Below are positions 49,938 through 58,925 of a stretch of 64,000 bases of DNA, one piece after another. The position numbers and the translations under genes were made by a program. Source of the DNA: Companilactobacillus versmoldensis DSM 14857 = KCTC 3814 (GTDB lineage: Bacteria > Bacillota > Bacilli > Lactobacillales > Lactobacillaceae). The stretch spans positions 31,345-95,344 of the forward strand of contig NZ_AZFA01000009.1 of assembly GCF_001434295.1 (NCBI RefSeq), read 5' to 3'. The stretch's first letter is position 1, and every line of letters starts with the position of its first letter. Under the pieces are notes generated by a model that was not told the origin of the DNA, made no database searches, and saw only the letters and a program-made list of their open reading frames with translations.

Positions 49938-50693
49938 ATGACAAAAATTGATATGAATAGTGACTTAGGTGAAAGCTTTGGTAGATACAGTTTGGGAAAA
50001 GATTCCGAGATTATTCCTTTAGTAAGTTCAGTCAATATTGCTTGCGGATATCACGCTGGCGATCCGGATGTGATGGCTCAGACTGTCAAACTAGCTGAAG
50101 AAGCTGGCGTAGGAGTCGGTGCCCATCCAGGTTTTCCTGATCTGCAAGGATTTGGTCGCCGTCAGATGGCTATGAAGCCTGACGAAGTTCAACACATGGT
50201 CACTTATCAAGTGGGAGCATTATTAGCTTTCACCAGTGATAAAAAATTGCAACACGTTAAGCCACATGGGGCTTTGTACAATATGGCCGCAAAGGATCAC
50301 AATTTAGCCGTTGCCATTTGTAAAGGAATCGCACAAGTCGATGAAAACATTCCTATCTATGGCTTGGCCAATAGCGAGTTGATCAGTGCTGCCAAAGAAG
50401 TTGGTATCCCATACGCACAAGAGGCCTTCGGAGATCGGAACTATAACGCTGACGGGACTTTAGTCAGTCGTAGTTTACCTGATGCCGTCATCAAGGAACC
50501 TAAAAAAGTTGCCGAGCGAGTCCAAAAGATGATTGAGAATCAAGAGATCATCGGCTTAGACGGGACAAAGATCCCCTTAAAACCCGATACAATCTGTGTC
50601 CATGGCGACAATCGTGCCGCACTCGATATCGTTGAGGAATTAAGAAAGACCCTCACCGCCGCAAATATCGAAATCACACCCTTTAAAAATTAA
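49938..50693 (+). CDS. pxpA: 5-oxoprolinase subunit PxpA (LamB/YcsF family)
   Basis: This 251-residue protein matches the YcsF family: D-M-N-S-D-L-G-E-S-F-G (residues 5-15), N-I-A-C-G-Y-H-A-G-D-P, H-P-G-F-P-D-L-Q-G-F-G-R-R, V-K-P-H-G-A-L-Y-N and C-V-H-G-D. It supplies the metal-binding subunit of 5-oxoprolinase together with PxpB and PxpC. The operon is unusual in placing biotin enzyme genes between the subunits. Confidence 0.93.
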   Translation: MTKIDMNSDLGESFGRYSLGKDSEIIPLVSSVNIACGYHAGDPDVMAQTVKLAEEAGVGVGAHPGFPDLQGFGRRQMAMKPDEVQHMVTYQVGALLAFTSDKKLQHVKPHGALYNMAAKDHNLAVAICKGIAQVDENIPIYGLANSELISAAKEVGIPYAQEAFGDRNYNADGTLVSRSLPDAVIKEPKKVAERVQKMIENQEIIGLDGTKIPLKPDTICVHGDNRAALDIVEELRKTLTAANIEITPFKN

Positions 50694-50743
50694 GAATAGG
50701 TCGACTTGCTGATGAAAAAAGAAACAGAATTCGTAGATAAAAA

Positions 50744-51937
50744 ATGACCAAAAAACGTTCATCGCGCAGCATAGCCATGGGAGCAGCCTTTCTAATGGCC
50801 ATGGCCGCCGTTGGACCAGGATTTTTAACACAGACAGCCACCTTCACCGGTCAAATGGGCGCAAACTTTGGATTCGCCATCCTGCTGTGCATCATCGTCG
50901 ACCTCGTCGTCCAGCTAAACGTCTGGAGGATCATCGTCGTCAGTGGAAAACGAGCTCAGGTGATAGCTAATGAGGTCCTGCCTGGTTTGGGATATGTACT
51001 ATCTTTCTTAGTTGCCGCTGGTGGTTTATTGTTCAACATCGGTAATATCGGCGGAGCGGGACTCGGTCTGAATGTTTTGTTCGGCATCTCGCCCGAAAAT
51101 GGTGCCGTTATCGCTGCTTGTATTGCTATCGCAGTCTTTGTTGCCAAAAATGCAATGACGGTTATGGACCATACAGTTCAGGTTTTAGCCGTAGTCAAAA
51201 TTGCTATTTTGATCTACATCATCTGTGTCATGTCGGTCCCTTATCAAGCAGCGGTAACCCATACGTTTATGCCAACGAACATCGACTTTTATTCGATCGT
51301 TACTATCGTCGGTGGTACCGTTGGTGGCTACATTTCCTTTTCCGGAGGCCATCGACTGATCGAAGGTGGAATGAAAGGCGAAAAAGAATTGAAGTACGTT
51401 AATCAAGGAGCTTTGACCGGTATCGGTGTTGCTTCCTTGATTCGGGTCTTACTATTCTTAGCCGGACTTGCCGTCGTTACGATGGGCTACAAATTAGATC
51501 CATCTAACCCCGCAGCCTCGATCTTCAAATACGCTGCCGGAAACTTCGGTTATAAGTTCTTCGGTATCTTATTATTTGCTGCCGGAATGACATCGACGTT
51601 AGGTTCAACATTTACTTCGATCTCGTTTTTGAACTATACCGAAAATGCCCGCGCCCAAGAAAAAATAGCCAAATATAATCGGCTATTCGTTATGGGCTTC
51701 ATCATTATTTCTGCCGCAATATTCTATTTTATCGGCCAACCAGCTAAGATCTTAGTCGTCGTTGGTGCTATCAACGGCTTCATCTTGCCAATATCATTGG
51801 CCATCTTGTTGATTGCTACCATGAAAAAGAAGATCACCGGAAGTTATCATCATCCATTATTACTATCGATCACCGGATGGATCGTCGTACTATTCATGGC
51901 TTACGCCAGTGTAGAAGCAGTCATCAAATTGTTTTAA
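50744..51937 (+). CDS. NRAMP-family transporter (YcsG-like)
   Basis: This 397-residue protein has about 11 membrane helices. The NRAMP metal motif D-P-G-N in helix 1 reads V-G-P-G-F, and the M-P-H motif of helix 6 is absent, so Mn or Fe transport is unlikely. YcsG-type members travel with pxp genes, and I infer uptake of 5-oxoproline or a related compound. No good ribosome binding site lies at ATG 50744 after the 50-base gap; ATG 50777 could be the start. The stop shares TTAA with the convergent birA stop. Confidence 0.82.
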   Translation: MTKKRSSRSIAMGAAFLMAMAAVGPGFLTQTATFTGQMGANFGFAILLCIIVDLVVQLNVWRIIVVSGKRAQVIANEVLPGLGYVLSFLVAAGGLLFNIGNIGGAGLGLNVLFGISPENGAVIAACIAIAVFVAKNAMTVMDHTVQVLAVVKIAILIYIICVMSVPYQAAVTHTFMPTNIDFYSIVTIVGGTVGGYISFSGGHRLIEGGMKGEKELKYVNQGALTGIGVASLIRVLLFLAGLAVVTMGYKLDPSNPAASIFKYAAGNFGYKFFGILLFAAGMTSTLGSTFTSISFLNYTENARAQEKIAKYNRLFVMGFIIISAAIFYFIGQPAKILVVVGAINGFILPISLAILLIATMKKKITGSYHHPLLLSITGWIVVLFMAYASVEAVIKLF

Positions 51938-52713
51938 TCAAAATAAATCTTCGAAACTTCGCCACTGTTGATCACGTGGCGATTTTTTTTGTCGTCAAAA
52001 ACGACCAATGAACCATCTGGCAAAATATCGTCAGCGATACCAACGATTTCTTGCTTGCCATTGATAACTTGAATTTTTTTACCCAGGGTATCGCAGAATT
52101 GACGATAGTCGTTCAAAAAGCTGTTGGTCCGAAAATCTAATTGGAAAAATTGTTCCAGCAGTAAAGCAATGATTTGATTGCGGTCAACTTCTGATTCTTC
52201 GGTAATACTTTTGGCAATATTTTGAAGTTCACTTGGAAATATCGAAGTATTGATGTTCAAACCGACGCCGATGACGATTTTAGTGATTTTTCCTGCCGAG
52301 TCGCTGATCGATTCAGCCAGGATACCACCGCATTTATGATCGTTGAGCAAAATATCGTTGATCCACTTCAACTTGATATTTTGATTGTTGGTGAACTGTT
52401 GTAAAGCTTTAACGACCGCTACGCCAGTACCTAAAGTCCATAATCCAGGGATGATTTTTTGCTCGATCGGTAAGACTAAGGTCAAATAGATCCCGGAGCC
52501 AGCTGGCGAATAGAAGTCTCTTTTAAAACGTCCATAGCCGTTGGTTTGCTGATTAGCGACTAAGACAGTCGGTCTTTGGTCGCTAAATTCAGCTTGATGA
52601 TTTTTGGCAAATGTATTAGTTGAATCGATTGATTCAAAATACCTCAGCTCAAGTTGTTCTGCTTTCGGGTAAAACTGGATGATTTTTTCAATGTCGATTG
52701 GATTGTTGGTCAT
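51934..52713 (-). CDS. birA: biotin-protein ligase, group I without DNA-binding domain
   Basis: This 259-residue enzyme attaches biotin to carrier proteins. It shows F-E-S-I-D-S-T-N, the biotin/AMP loop G-Y-G-R-F-K-R-D-F-Y-S-P (usually G-R-G-R-x-x-R), K-W-I-N-D-I-L and G-I-L-A-E. No N-terminal helix-turn-helix is present, so it cannot repress genes as BirA does in other bacteria. ATG 52713 follows AAAGGAG. It converges on the operon that encodes a biotin carrier, sharing the last four bases. Confidence 0.93.
   Translation of the reverse strand: MTNNPIDIEKIIQFYPKAEQLELRYFESIDSTNTFAKNHQAEFSDQRPTVLVANQQTNGYGRFKRDFYSPAGSGIYLTLVLPIEQKIIPGLWTLGTGVAVVKALQQFTNNQNIKLKWINDILLNDHKCGGILAESISDSAGKITKIVIGVGLNINTSIFPSELQNIAKSITEESEVDRNQIIALLLEQFFQLDFRTNSFLNDYRQFCDTLGKKIQVINGKQEIVGIADDILPDGSLVVFDDKKNRHVINSGEVSKIYFD
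51960..51990 (+). terminator. terminator of the oxoproline operon, inside birA
   Basis: CGCCAC / GTGGCG around a short loop is followed by ATTTTTTTT. It lies within the 3' coding part of the convergent birA gene, so it stops plus-strand transcription after the transporter. Confidence 0.7.
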
Positions 52714-52747
52714 ATTTTCTCCTTTAGAAATCAAGAATAGCATTAGG

Positions 52748-52788
52748 GGACAAAAATACCATCGAATTGAACAAATTCGATGGTATTT
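52748..52788 (-). terminator. terminator of the zinc-ribbon protein gene
   Basis: Read on the minus strand, AAATACCATCGAATT pairs with AATTCGATGGTATTT, followed by TTTGTCC. The T-tract is on the minus strand, after the stop at 52821. Confidence 0.75.
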
Positions 52789-52820
52789 GAGTTGATTTTA
52801 ATTTTTATTGTTTAAAGTGA

Positions 52821-54149
52821 TTAACGTGTGAAGGAGTTACCTTGATCGTTATGCATACTATCGATGTCATCAAAGGTAAAGGTAGCACTCCAGCCACCAG
52901 TTGAACCGTCGTCATTGTTGAAGTTGACCTTGATATGATCGCCACTGTGAGAAGTTACGTGCCATTCACCTTCTTGGTCATCGTCACCATTACCAGTATA
53001 AGTACCATCACTATCAAAATAGAAATCGTTATCTTGGTCATCGGTCCAATCACCAATTAGATCGTCACGTGTAATGTCATCGACAGAAGAATCGGAACTA
53101 TCAGAAGCATCATCATCACTGTCGTAATCATCATCTGAATCTGAATCTGTATCCGTGTCAGTATCGGAATCAGCTGCATCGTCGTTGTCAGCGCTATTTA
53201 AATCGACATCATCGTCAGAGTCATCGTCGTCATCGGAATCAGTATCTTCCTCAAGATGGATCCGTTTGTACTCAGGTTCGCCAGTTAGCGGGACAGTGAC
53301 TTTCTTAGAAGAAGTATCACTGTCGTCGTCAACGGTTATCTTGTATTGGCCAGGCAGCTTATTCTTGATGGCGATGTAACCGTCGCTAGTTTTTGAAGTA
53401 GATGCGGATTGGCCATCAACGAAGACGGTCGGATTATCGGCATTAGTATCGATGGTGATAGTTTGCGGCTTCAATTGAACCTTATATTTAGGGAAGATGC
53501 CCAAATATTTGCCAACTTCGATCAATTTGAAATTGTTGTCGGAAACGTTATTAGCAGCTTTGGCATCGCCGTTGTCGTTTTGAATGATCCGCTTGACCTG
53601 CGATTTGGCCGTACTGTCAGATTTGTACAATTTGTTCAGTGGCTTCAATTCACTCGCATTCAATTGGTTGCCATCTTTGTCGACCGCCACCTTGCTCATT
53701 TTACTGGTGTCACCACTGCTCATGTCGTTAGCCAAAGAACTAGCTTGGCTTGAACGACCGAAAAGCATCGAACCGCCAAAATAGCCACCGACCAAGATGA
53801 CCAAAACGATCACGACCGGGATCAGCCAAACAAACTTATGCTTTTTCGGCTTTTGTGCAGGTGGCATTTGACCAGAGTGCAAATCACCATTTGCTTGGTT
53901 TTGTGGAAATCCGTTCGGTTGTTGATTTTGGATTGGTTGAGGTTGGGGCTGTTGTGGTGCTTGATTTTGAACAGGTTGAGCAGGAGCTTTTGGTTGTTGG
54001 TTAACTGGCTGCTTAGGTGTTTGTTGATCCCCATTAGTATTTGAATCGTTCATTGATTTGCGCATGTCGTGGCCACAGTTTGGGCAAAAAACATCTTTAC
54101 CTTTGATTTGGAAACCACAATTTGGACAAAATCGTTTACCTTCTGGCAT
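52821..54149 (-). CDS. zinc-ribbon membrane protein, TcaA/YvbJ-like
   Basis: This 442-residue protein starts with a zinc ribbon (two C-P-N-C-G pairs, residues 8-26) and a Gln/Pro-rich cytoplasmic linker. One membrane helix follows (about 107-128). The extracellular part has a TcaA-like domain (about 140-290: I-T-I-D-T-N-A-D-N-P-T-V-F-V-D-G), a long Ser/Asp-repeat (about 295-350) and a C-terminal W-T-x-D-Q-D-N-D-F-Y-F-D-S-D-G beta domain that may act as a lipocalin-like fold. Relatives take part in cell-wall stress and glycopeptide sensitivity. Function is inferred from layout. Confidence 0.78.
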   Translation of the reverse strand: MPEGKRFCPNCGFQIKGKDVFCPNCGHDMRKSMNDSNTNGDQQTPKQPVNQQPKAPAQPVQNQAPQQPQPQPIQNQQPNGFPQNQANGDLHSGQMPPAQKPKKHKFVWLIPVVIVLVILVGGYFGGSMLFGRSSQASSLANDMSSGDTSKMSKVAVDKDGNQLNASELKPLNKLYKSDSTAKSQVKRIIQNDNGDAKAANNVSDNNFKLIEVGKYLGIFPKYKVQLKPQTITIDTNADNPTVFVDGQSASTSKTSDGYIAIKNKLPGQYKITVDDDSDTSSKKVTVPLTGEPEYKRIHLEEDTDSDDDDDSDDDVDLNSADNDDAADSDTDTDTDSDSDDDYDSDDDASDSSDSSVDDITRDDLIGDWTDDQDNDFYFDSDGTYTGNGDDDQEGEWHVTSHSGDHIKVNFNNDDGSTGGWSATFTFDDIDSMHNDQGNSFTR

Positions 54150-54164
54150 AATATATCCCCTTAA

Positions 54165-55052
54165 TTATTTGATCTTTTGATTGATGACTTTTTTTAACGC
54201 TTGGGCGATCTTGTCATGTCCAAGTTGATTAGGATGAAGATTATCGTGACGTCCACCCCAAGTATTACGACTTTCTTGACTAGTTGAACCAGTGACTTGT
54301 GAGTCGTTTTGCCAAATATCAGCTAAATTGACCACTGGCAAATGACGACTTTTACCTTCATCAAGGATGACCTTGTCGAAACGCAAAGCATTATCAACGT
54401 AAGGACCATCTTTAGGTGACCAGCTAGTCATCAAAATAATTTTAGCATGAGTCTGCGATTGTAGCTGGTCAAGAATTTGTTTGATCGAACTGCGGTATTT
54501 TGGCAAAGCTTGCGGATTGTTGACGTCCGCGGCGTCGTTAGTACCGAATTCAACAGTCACGATGTCTGGATCTTGGTCGATGATAGCTTGGATTACCGGA
54601 AGACCGAAGTTAGTTGCTGTCTTACCGATCTGCGAAGCACCAGCTTCTTTGACTGTTTTACCAGTTTCTTTTTGCAACGTCCGTGCAAATTGACTCGTGA
54701 ACCGATCGGTTTTAGTATCCGCCAAAAGGCCGACTGATAAGGAATCACCTAAGGGTGAATAGGTAAGAGTATTCTTTTTAGAATCCTTCAATTCCGAAAC
54801 GATAGTTTTCTTTTGCGGATCAGATTTTTTATTAGTTTTAGTCTTGTGCTCGGTTTTATTGGCCCGTGGTTTCGATTTTGATTTAGACGATTGGGAATTA
54901 CAACCGGAAATAATCAAAAGAACCCCTAAAAGAGTCAAAAAACAAGCCAGCGCTGGCTTTTGTTTTTCCCCATAACAACTCCCCAAGTAATTTAATAAAA
55001 ATATCAATAATAGTATAACAAATATAAATATATTGTTTTCATTATGCTCCAA
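54165..55052 (-). CDS. SGNH/GDSL hydrolase lipoprotein with probable N-terminal frameshift
   Basis: The hydrolase part (about residues 95-295) has the SGNH blocks G-D-S-L-S, G-A-S-Q-I-G, E-F-G-T-N-D and D-N-L-H-P. It probably removes an acyl group at the cell surface. The annotated frame begins at a TTG without a ribosome site. A far better start is ATG 54973 (GGGGAG five bases upstream), which gives M-G-K-N-K-S-Q-R-W-L-V-F. That frame joins the lipobox region L-T-L-L-G-V-L-L-I-I-S-G-C only if one T is added to the six-T run at 54937-54942. So the gene is frameshifted in its signal peptide, phase-variable, or misread there. Confidence 0.75.
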   Translation of the reverse strand: MEHNENNIFIFVILLLIFLLNYLGSCYGEKQKPALACFLTLLGVLLIISGCNSQSSKSKSKPRANKTEHKTKTNKKSDPQKKTIVSELKDSKKNTLTYSPLGDSLSVGLLADTKTDRFTSQFARTLQKETGKTVKEAGASQIGKTATNFGLPVIQAIIDQDPDIVTVEFGTNDAADVNNPQALPKYRSSIKQILDQLQSQTHAKIILMTSWSPKDGPYVDNALRFDKVILDEGKSRHLPVVNLADIWQNDSQVTGSTSQESRNTWGGRHDNLHPNQLGHDKIAQALKKVINQKIK

Positions 55053-55202
55053 ATTATTTTAAATAATATCAAAAGGTCACTTTTGGAAAAAATTCCTTCA
55101 AATAGTCAGGTAAACCGCTAGTTTGCTTGAATGGTAAAATTTTTAAAAGCAATTTTTTTAATCTTACTGAAATACTGATTAATAACAACTTAAAAAATTG
55201 AT

Positions 55203-55267
55203 CACCGTCAAGGTAGACAAATGGCTAGCGTTCGCCATCCATCAGGCATGAAACCGGTGCAATTTTT
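55203..55267 (+). ncRNA. structured RNA/attenuator candidate before helD
   Basis: CACCG (55203-55207) and CGGTG (55255-55259) enclose an inner hairpin ATGGC...GCCAT (55221-55238), and TTTTTT follows. It may be a leader that ends early transcripts of helD, or a small RNA. I do not recognise a known riboswitch in it. Confidence 0.35.
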
Positions 55268-55282
55268 TGAATAATTATCTTA

Positions 55283-55298
55283 ATAATGTTAACATTAT
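55283..55298. promoter_or_regulatory. 16-base perfect palindrome upstream of helD
   Basis: ATAATGTT-AACATTAT ends 24 bases before the helD ATG, in the divergent helD/SGNH region (55053-55322). It is a possible operator. The rest of the gap is AT-rich without a gene. Confidence 0.45.
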
Positions 55299-55322
55299 AT
55301 AACTTAAATTTACGAGGTAACT

Positions 55323-57632
55323 ATGACGAACAATTCTGAATTAGAACACTTAGATGAGAAAAAGATTGAACAAGACCATCTTGATGAAGTGATCGGGATA
55401 GTTAAACAGACCGAACAAAAGCTCCAAGAACATATCGATATAGCACAAGAAGATCTTGAAGTCATAAACGATGCCTTTGATGATATTCATGTCGGTATGG
55501 ATGGAGACTCGATCTCATTCGATGCGGCCTTGTCGATCCACCAACAACAACAAATGTTAGATGAACGAAATAATAGTTGGCAGCAAAACCGTCAACGAAT
55601 GGATGTCTTGAAACGATTAGAAAAGACTCCTTATTTTGCCCGTCTAGATTTCCAAGAAAAAGGCGAAACTAAACGCGAAACGATTTATATCGGGATGAGC
55701 TCTTTGACCGATGGCAATGATCACTTTTTGATTTACGATTGGCGAGCACCGATTTCTTCGATTTATTATGATGGAAACTTAGGCGAAGTCCACTACCAAT
55801 CACCAGATGGCGACCAAGAAGTCGATCTCTTCTTGAAACGCCAGTTCTTGATCGAAAATGGTAAGATAACTTCCTATTTTGATACCCAAGAAACGATTGG
55901 TGACCAAATGTTGCTCGAAGTCCTCGATGAGAAGTCTTCGACCCACATGAAGGGCATCGTCAAAACAATTCAAAAAGAACAGAACAAGATCATCCGTAAC
56001 ACCAAGTCAAAACTGCTCTTCGTTCAAGGAGCCGCCGGTTCCGGAAAGACTTCAGCAATTTTGCAACGGATTGCTTATTTACTCTATCGTTATCGGGGCA
56101 ATTTGACCTCTAGCCAAGTAGTCATGTTCTCGCCAAATATGCTGTTCAACGACTACATCAAAGACGTGCTCCCCGAGATGGGTGAGCAAAACATGGTCCA
56201 GATGACCTTCATTCAATACGTTGCCCGCCGTCTGCCACACTTACAAGTCGAAACGTTAGCCGAAAAATTCGAACACGACGACAATCAAAAACGTAAGCAA
56301 TTTTCGAAATTCGTATCCGATAATGAATTTTTCAAGGTGTTGACCAACTATAGCGAGTTGTTGAATCAAAGTGGTATGAGTTTCCGTAATTTGAAATTCC
56401 AAGGTAAAGTCTTTATCTCTAAAGAAAAAATTGCTGAGATCTATTATAGCTTTGGTCCGCAATACAACTTAGGTAATCGTCTCGATGCTACGGTTGAACG
56501 TTTGACTAAGATGCTGCATCGCAAAATTGGTTCTGAGATGCGTTCCAAGTGGGTCGCCGAACGAGTAGAAAACTTGAGTCAAGAAGAACTACAAGCAATG
56601 TATCGGACTTCTGATCAAGAATTCAAAAATGGTGATCAGGAACAGAAATTCTTAGCACGTCAGATTGTGACTAAGATGATGCAAAAGGTTTATAACCAAA
56701 TCGTTCACTTTAGATTCATCAATGTTTCAGCTAATTACTTGCACTTCTTGCAAGCAGTGCCTAAAATTGCTGATCTGAAAGTTTTTGATGTGACCGAAGA
56801 GCAATGGGATGACTATGTTCAAGAATTTATTGATGGAATGAATAACAAACGGATCTCGATCAACAACATTACTCCGTACTTGTACTTGTATGATTTGGTC
56901 ACAGGTAAACATGGTGAGTTGGATATGAAATTCGTCTTTATTGATGAGATCCAGGACTACACACCGTTCCAGTTAGCCTACTTGAAGTATAATTTCCCAC
57001 GTGCACGTTATACGATGTTGGGTGATTTGAATCAGTCCATCTTCACGAAGAAGAATAGTCAAACTCTGCTTTCCGAAGTTCAAAAGATGTTTAATGCGGA
57101 CGAGACTAAGGTAGTTCAATTGACGCACTCGTATCGTTCGACTAAGCAGATCACTGACTACACTAAGTCGATTTTGACTAATGGTCAGACGATTGAACCG
57201 TTCAATCGTAATGGCGACTTGCCAAATGTACTGATGGCTGACAATAAATCGACTTCGATCAAACAAGTTATTAGCCAACTGCAAAAAAATGACCAAAAGA
57301 ATTACACTTCGGCTATTATTACGAAGACTTTGGAAGAGGCTGAAGCTCTGCAAAAAGATTTGTTGCAGGAAAATGTTAAGGCTACTTTGATCAAATCGGA
57401 AAATCAGCGTTTGGCTGCCGGGACGATCGTTTTGCCTTCATATTTAGCTAAGGGTCTTGAATTCGATGCGGTCATCGTTTGGGATGCTTCCAAAGGTAAG
57501 TTCGACGAAGATGAACAACAATTGATCTATACGATCACTTCTCGGGCAATGCACCGTTTGACAGTGACGGCGATCGGTGAGTTATCGCACTTATTGCAAC
57601 GTGTTCCCGAAAAATACTATACAGTTGAATAA
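55323..57632 (+). CDS. helD: HelD-like RNA polymerase-recycling helicase (UvrD/Rep superfamily)
   Basis: This 769-residue protein has an N-terminal coiled-coil arm (about 1-95), as HelD uses to enter RNA polymerase. I-Y-I-G-M-S-S...Y-D-W-R-A-P-I-S-S follows, which is diagnostic for HelD. Superfamily 1 motifs are G-A-A-G-S-G-K-T-S (about 239-247), V-F-I-D-E-I-Q-D-Y, G-D-L-N-Q-S-I-F and S-Y-R-S-T. HelD frees stalled RNA polymerase from DNA. The start is ATG 55323, with ACGAGG upstream. A terminator follows. Confidence 0.9.
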   Translation: MTNNSELEHLDEKKIEQDHLDEVIGIVKQTEQKLQEHIDIAQEDLEVINDAFDDIHVGMDGDSISFDAALSIHQQQQMLDERNNSWQQNRQRMDVLKRLEKTPYFARLDFQEKGETKRETIYIGMSSLTDGNDHFLIYDWRAPISSIYYDGNLGEVHYQSPDGDQEVDLFLKRQFLIENGKITSYFDTQETIGDQMLLEVLDEKSSTHMKGIVKTIQKEQNKIIRNTKSKLLFVQGAAGSGKTSAILQRIAYLLYRYRGNLTSSQVVMFSPNMLFNDYIKDVLPEMGEQNMVQMTFIQYVARRLPHLQVETLAEKFEHDDNQKRKQFSKFVSDNEFFKVLTNYSELLNQSGMSFRNLKFQGKVFISKEKIAEIYYSFGPQYNLGNRLDATVERLTKMLHRKIGSEMRSKWVAERVENLSQEELQAMYRTSDQEFKNGDQEQKFLARQIVTKMMQKVYNQIVHFRFINVSANYLHFLQAVPKIADLKVFDVTEEQWDDYVQEFIDGMNNKRISINNITPYLYLYDLVTGKHGELDMKFVFIDEIQDYTPFQLAYLKYNFPRARYTMLGDLNQSIFTKKNSQTLLSEVQKMFNADETKVVQLTHSYRSTKQITDYTKSILTNGQTIEPFNRNGDLPNVLMADNKSTSIKQVISQLQKNDQKNYTSAIITKTLEEAEALQKDLLQENVKATLIKSENQRLAAGTIVLPSYLAKGLEFDAVIVWDASKGKFDEDEQQLIYTITSRAMHRLTVTAIGELSHLLQRVPEKYYTVE

Positions 57633-57637
57633 TCAAT

Positions 57638-57670
57638 AAAAAAGCCAGTCCTTTGTGGACTGGCTTTTTT
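57638..57670 (+). terminator. terminator after helD
   Basis: AAAAAGCCAGTCC / GGACTGGCTTTTTT has a six-base loop. Confidence 0.88.
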
Positions 57671-57793
57671 ATTGAGAGAAAAATTTTGTCAGTCGCTAGC
57701 TTTTGTCGTATTATTAGTAGGCTTAATATTTGCGGATTTTATGCAAATACCATTAAAGTAAGACTAACTATGATTTGAAACGGAGTTGACTGA

Positions 57794-58795
57794 ATGACAC
57801 AGTCTGAATATTGGAATCGGATTGCCGAAAAGGCTCGACAAGAAAAGCGACCATTTTTCAGTTTGGCACCGATGGAAGCTGTGACTGGTTCAGTGTTTCG
57901 TCGCGTGGTAGCTAAGGCTGCTGCTCCTGATATTTTTTATACTGAATTTACTAATGCTTTGAGTATCACTCATCCGATCGCCAAAAAAACTACTAAGGGT
58001 CGGTTGTATATCGATCCTTTGGAAAATCCTAAACCGATCGTTCAATTATGGGGCAACTCACGAGAAGACTTTGCTAAAGCCGTTGTCGAAGTGAAAAAGC
58101 AAGGCTATGAAGCCATCGACTTGAACATGGGCTGTCCAGATATTGCAGTGATCAAAAACCACAGTGGGAGTGACTTGATCAGACACTTCGATACTGCTCA
58201 AGAGGTTATCGATGGGGCACGTGAGACTGATTTGCCGGTCACTATCAAGACTCGTCTTGGTTACAGTGAGATCGACGAATATAAGGAATGGATCCCATTC
58301 TTACTCAAACAGCAGGCACCAGTTTTGACGGTCCACATGCGGACTAGAGAAGAAATGAGTAAGGTCCCAGCTCACTATGAGTTGATCGACGACTTGGTCA
58401 AGATGCGTGATAAATATGCTCCTGACACTTTACTACAGATCAATGGCGACATTGCTGATTACAGTGCTGGTATCAAATTAGCTCAAGAACACCCCGGTGT
58501 TGATGGGATCATGATCGGACGTGGTATCTTTACCAATCCTTTTGCATTTGAAAAAGAGCCGAAGGAACATTCAACGACTGAATTATTGTCATTGTTGAAA
58601 TACCAATTAGATCTCTATGACGAGTTCGTTGCTAAAGGTATTCCGGGACATTTTGCGCCGTTACAAAGGTTTTTCAAGATCTACGTTCGAGGGATGAAAC
58701 ATGCTGCTGAGATCAGAAACGACCTGATGTCGACTAAGACGACTGACGATGCTCGCAAGATCATTAATAAGATTGAAGAAAACGGTTATGAATGA
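57794..58795 (+). CDS. dus: tRNA-dihydrouridine synthase
   Basis: This FMN enzyme reduces uridines in tRNA. The 333-residue protein has the TIM-barrel start S-L-A-P-M-E-A-V-T (about 24-32), catalytic Cys in D-L-N-M-G-C-P-D, I-K-T-R-L-G, V-H-M-R-T and M-I-G-R-G-I-F-T-N-P. Which Dus subtype it is cannot be told from the sequence by eye. It is a single gene after the helD terminator, with a GGAG site. Confidence 0.9.
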   Translation: MTQSEYWNRIAEKARQEKRPFFSLAPMEAVTGSVFRRVVAKAAAPDIFYTEFTNALSITHPIAKKTTKGRLYIDPLENPKPIVQLWGNSREDFAKAVVEVKKQGYEAIDLNMGCPDIAVIKNHSGSDLIRHFDTAQEVIDGARETDLPVTIKTRLGYSEIDEYKEWIPFLLKQQAPVLTVHMRTREEMSKVPAHYELIDDLVKMRDKYAPDTLLQINGDIADYSAGIKLAQEHPGVDGIMIGRGIFTNPFAFEKEPKEHSTTELLSLLKYQLDLYDEFVAKGIPGHFAPLQRFFKIYVRGMKHAAEIRNDLMSTKTTDDARKIINKIEENGYE

Positions 58796-58925
58796 CCGAA
58801 CCGATTATTTTTAATTAAGATATGGTAACAATTTTCTAGAATGTATTCTTATGAAAAAATTACATGTTAAACTTATGTAAAATCATTAAATGAAAATAAG
58901 TTGTTTCGTTTTTGGGGGCTAAGTT

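Noticed and set aside
50744..51937. Manganese transporter MntH
   Set aside because: The D-P-G-N metal motif reads V-G-P-G-F and the gene sits in an oxoproline operon, so a YcsG-type role is more likely.
53050..53260. DNA repeat region with possible regulatory role
   Set aside because: It is the Ser/Asp-repeat coding part of the zinc-ribbon protein; codons vary as expected for coding sequence.
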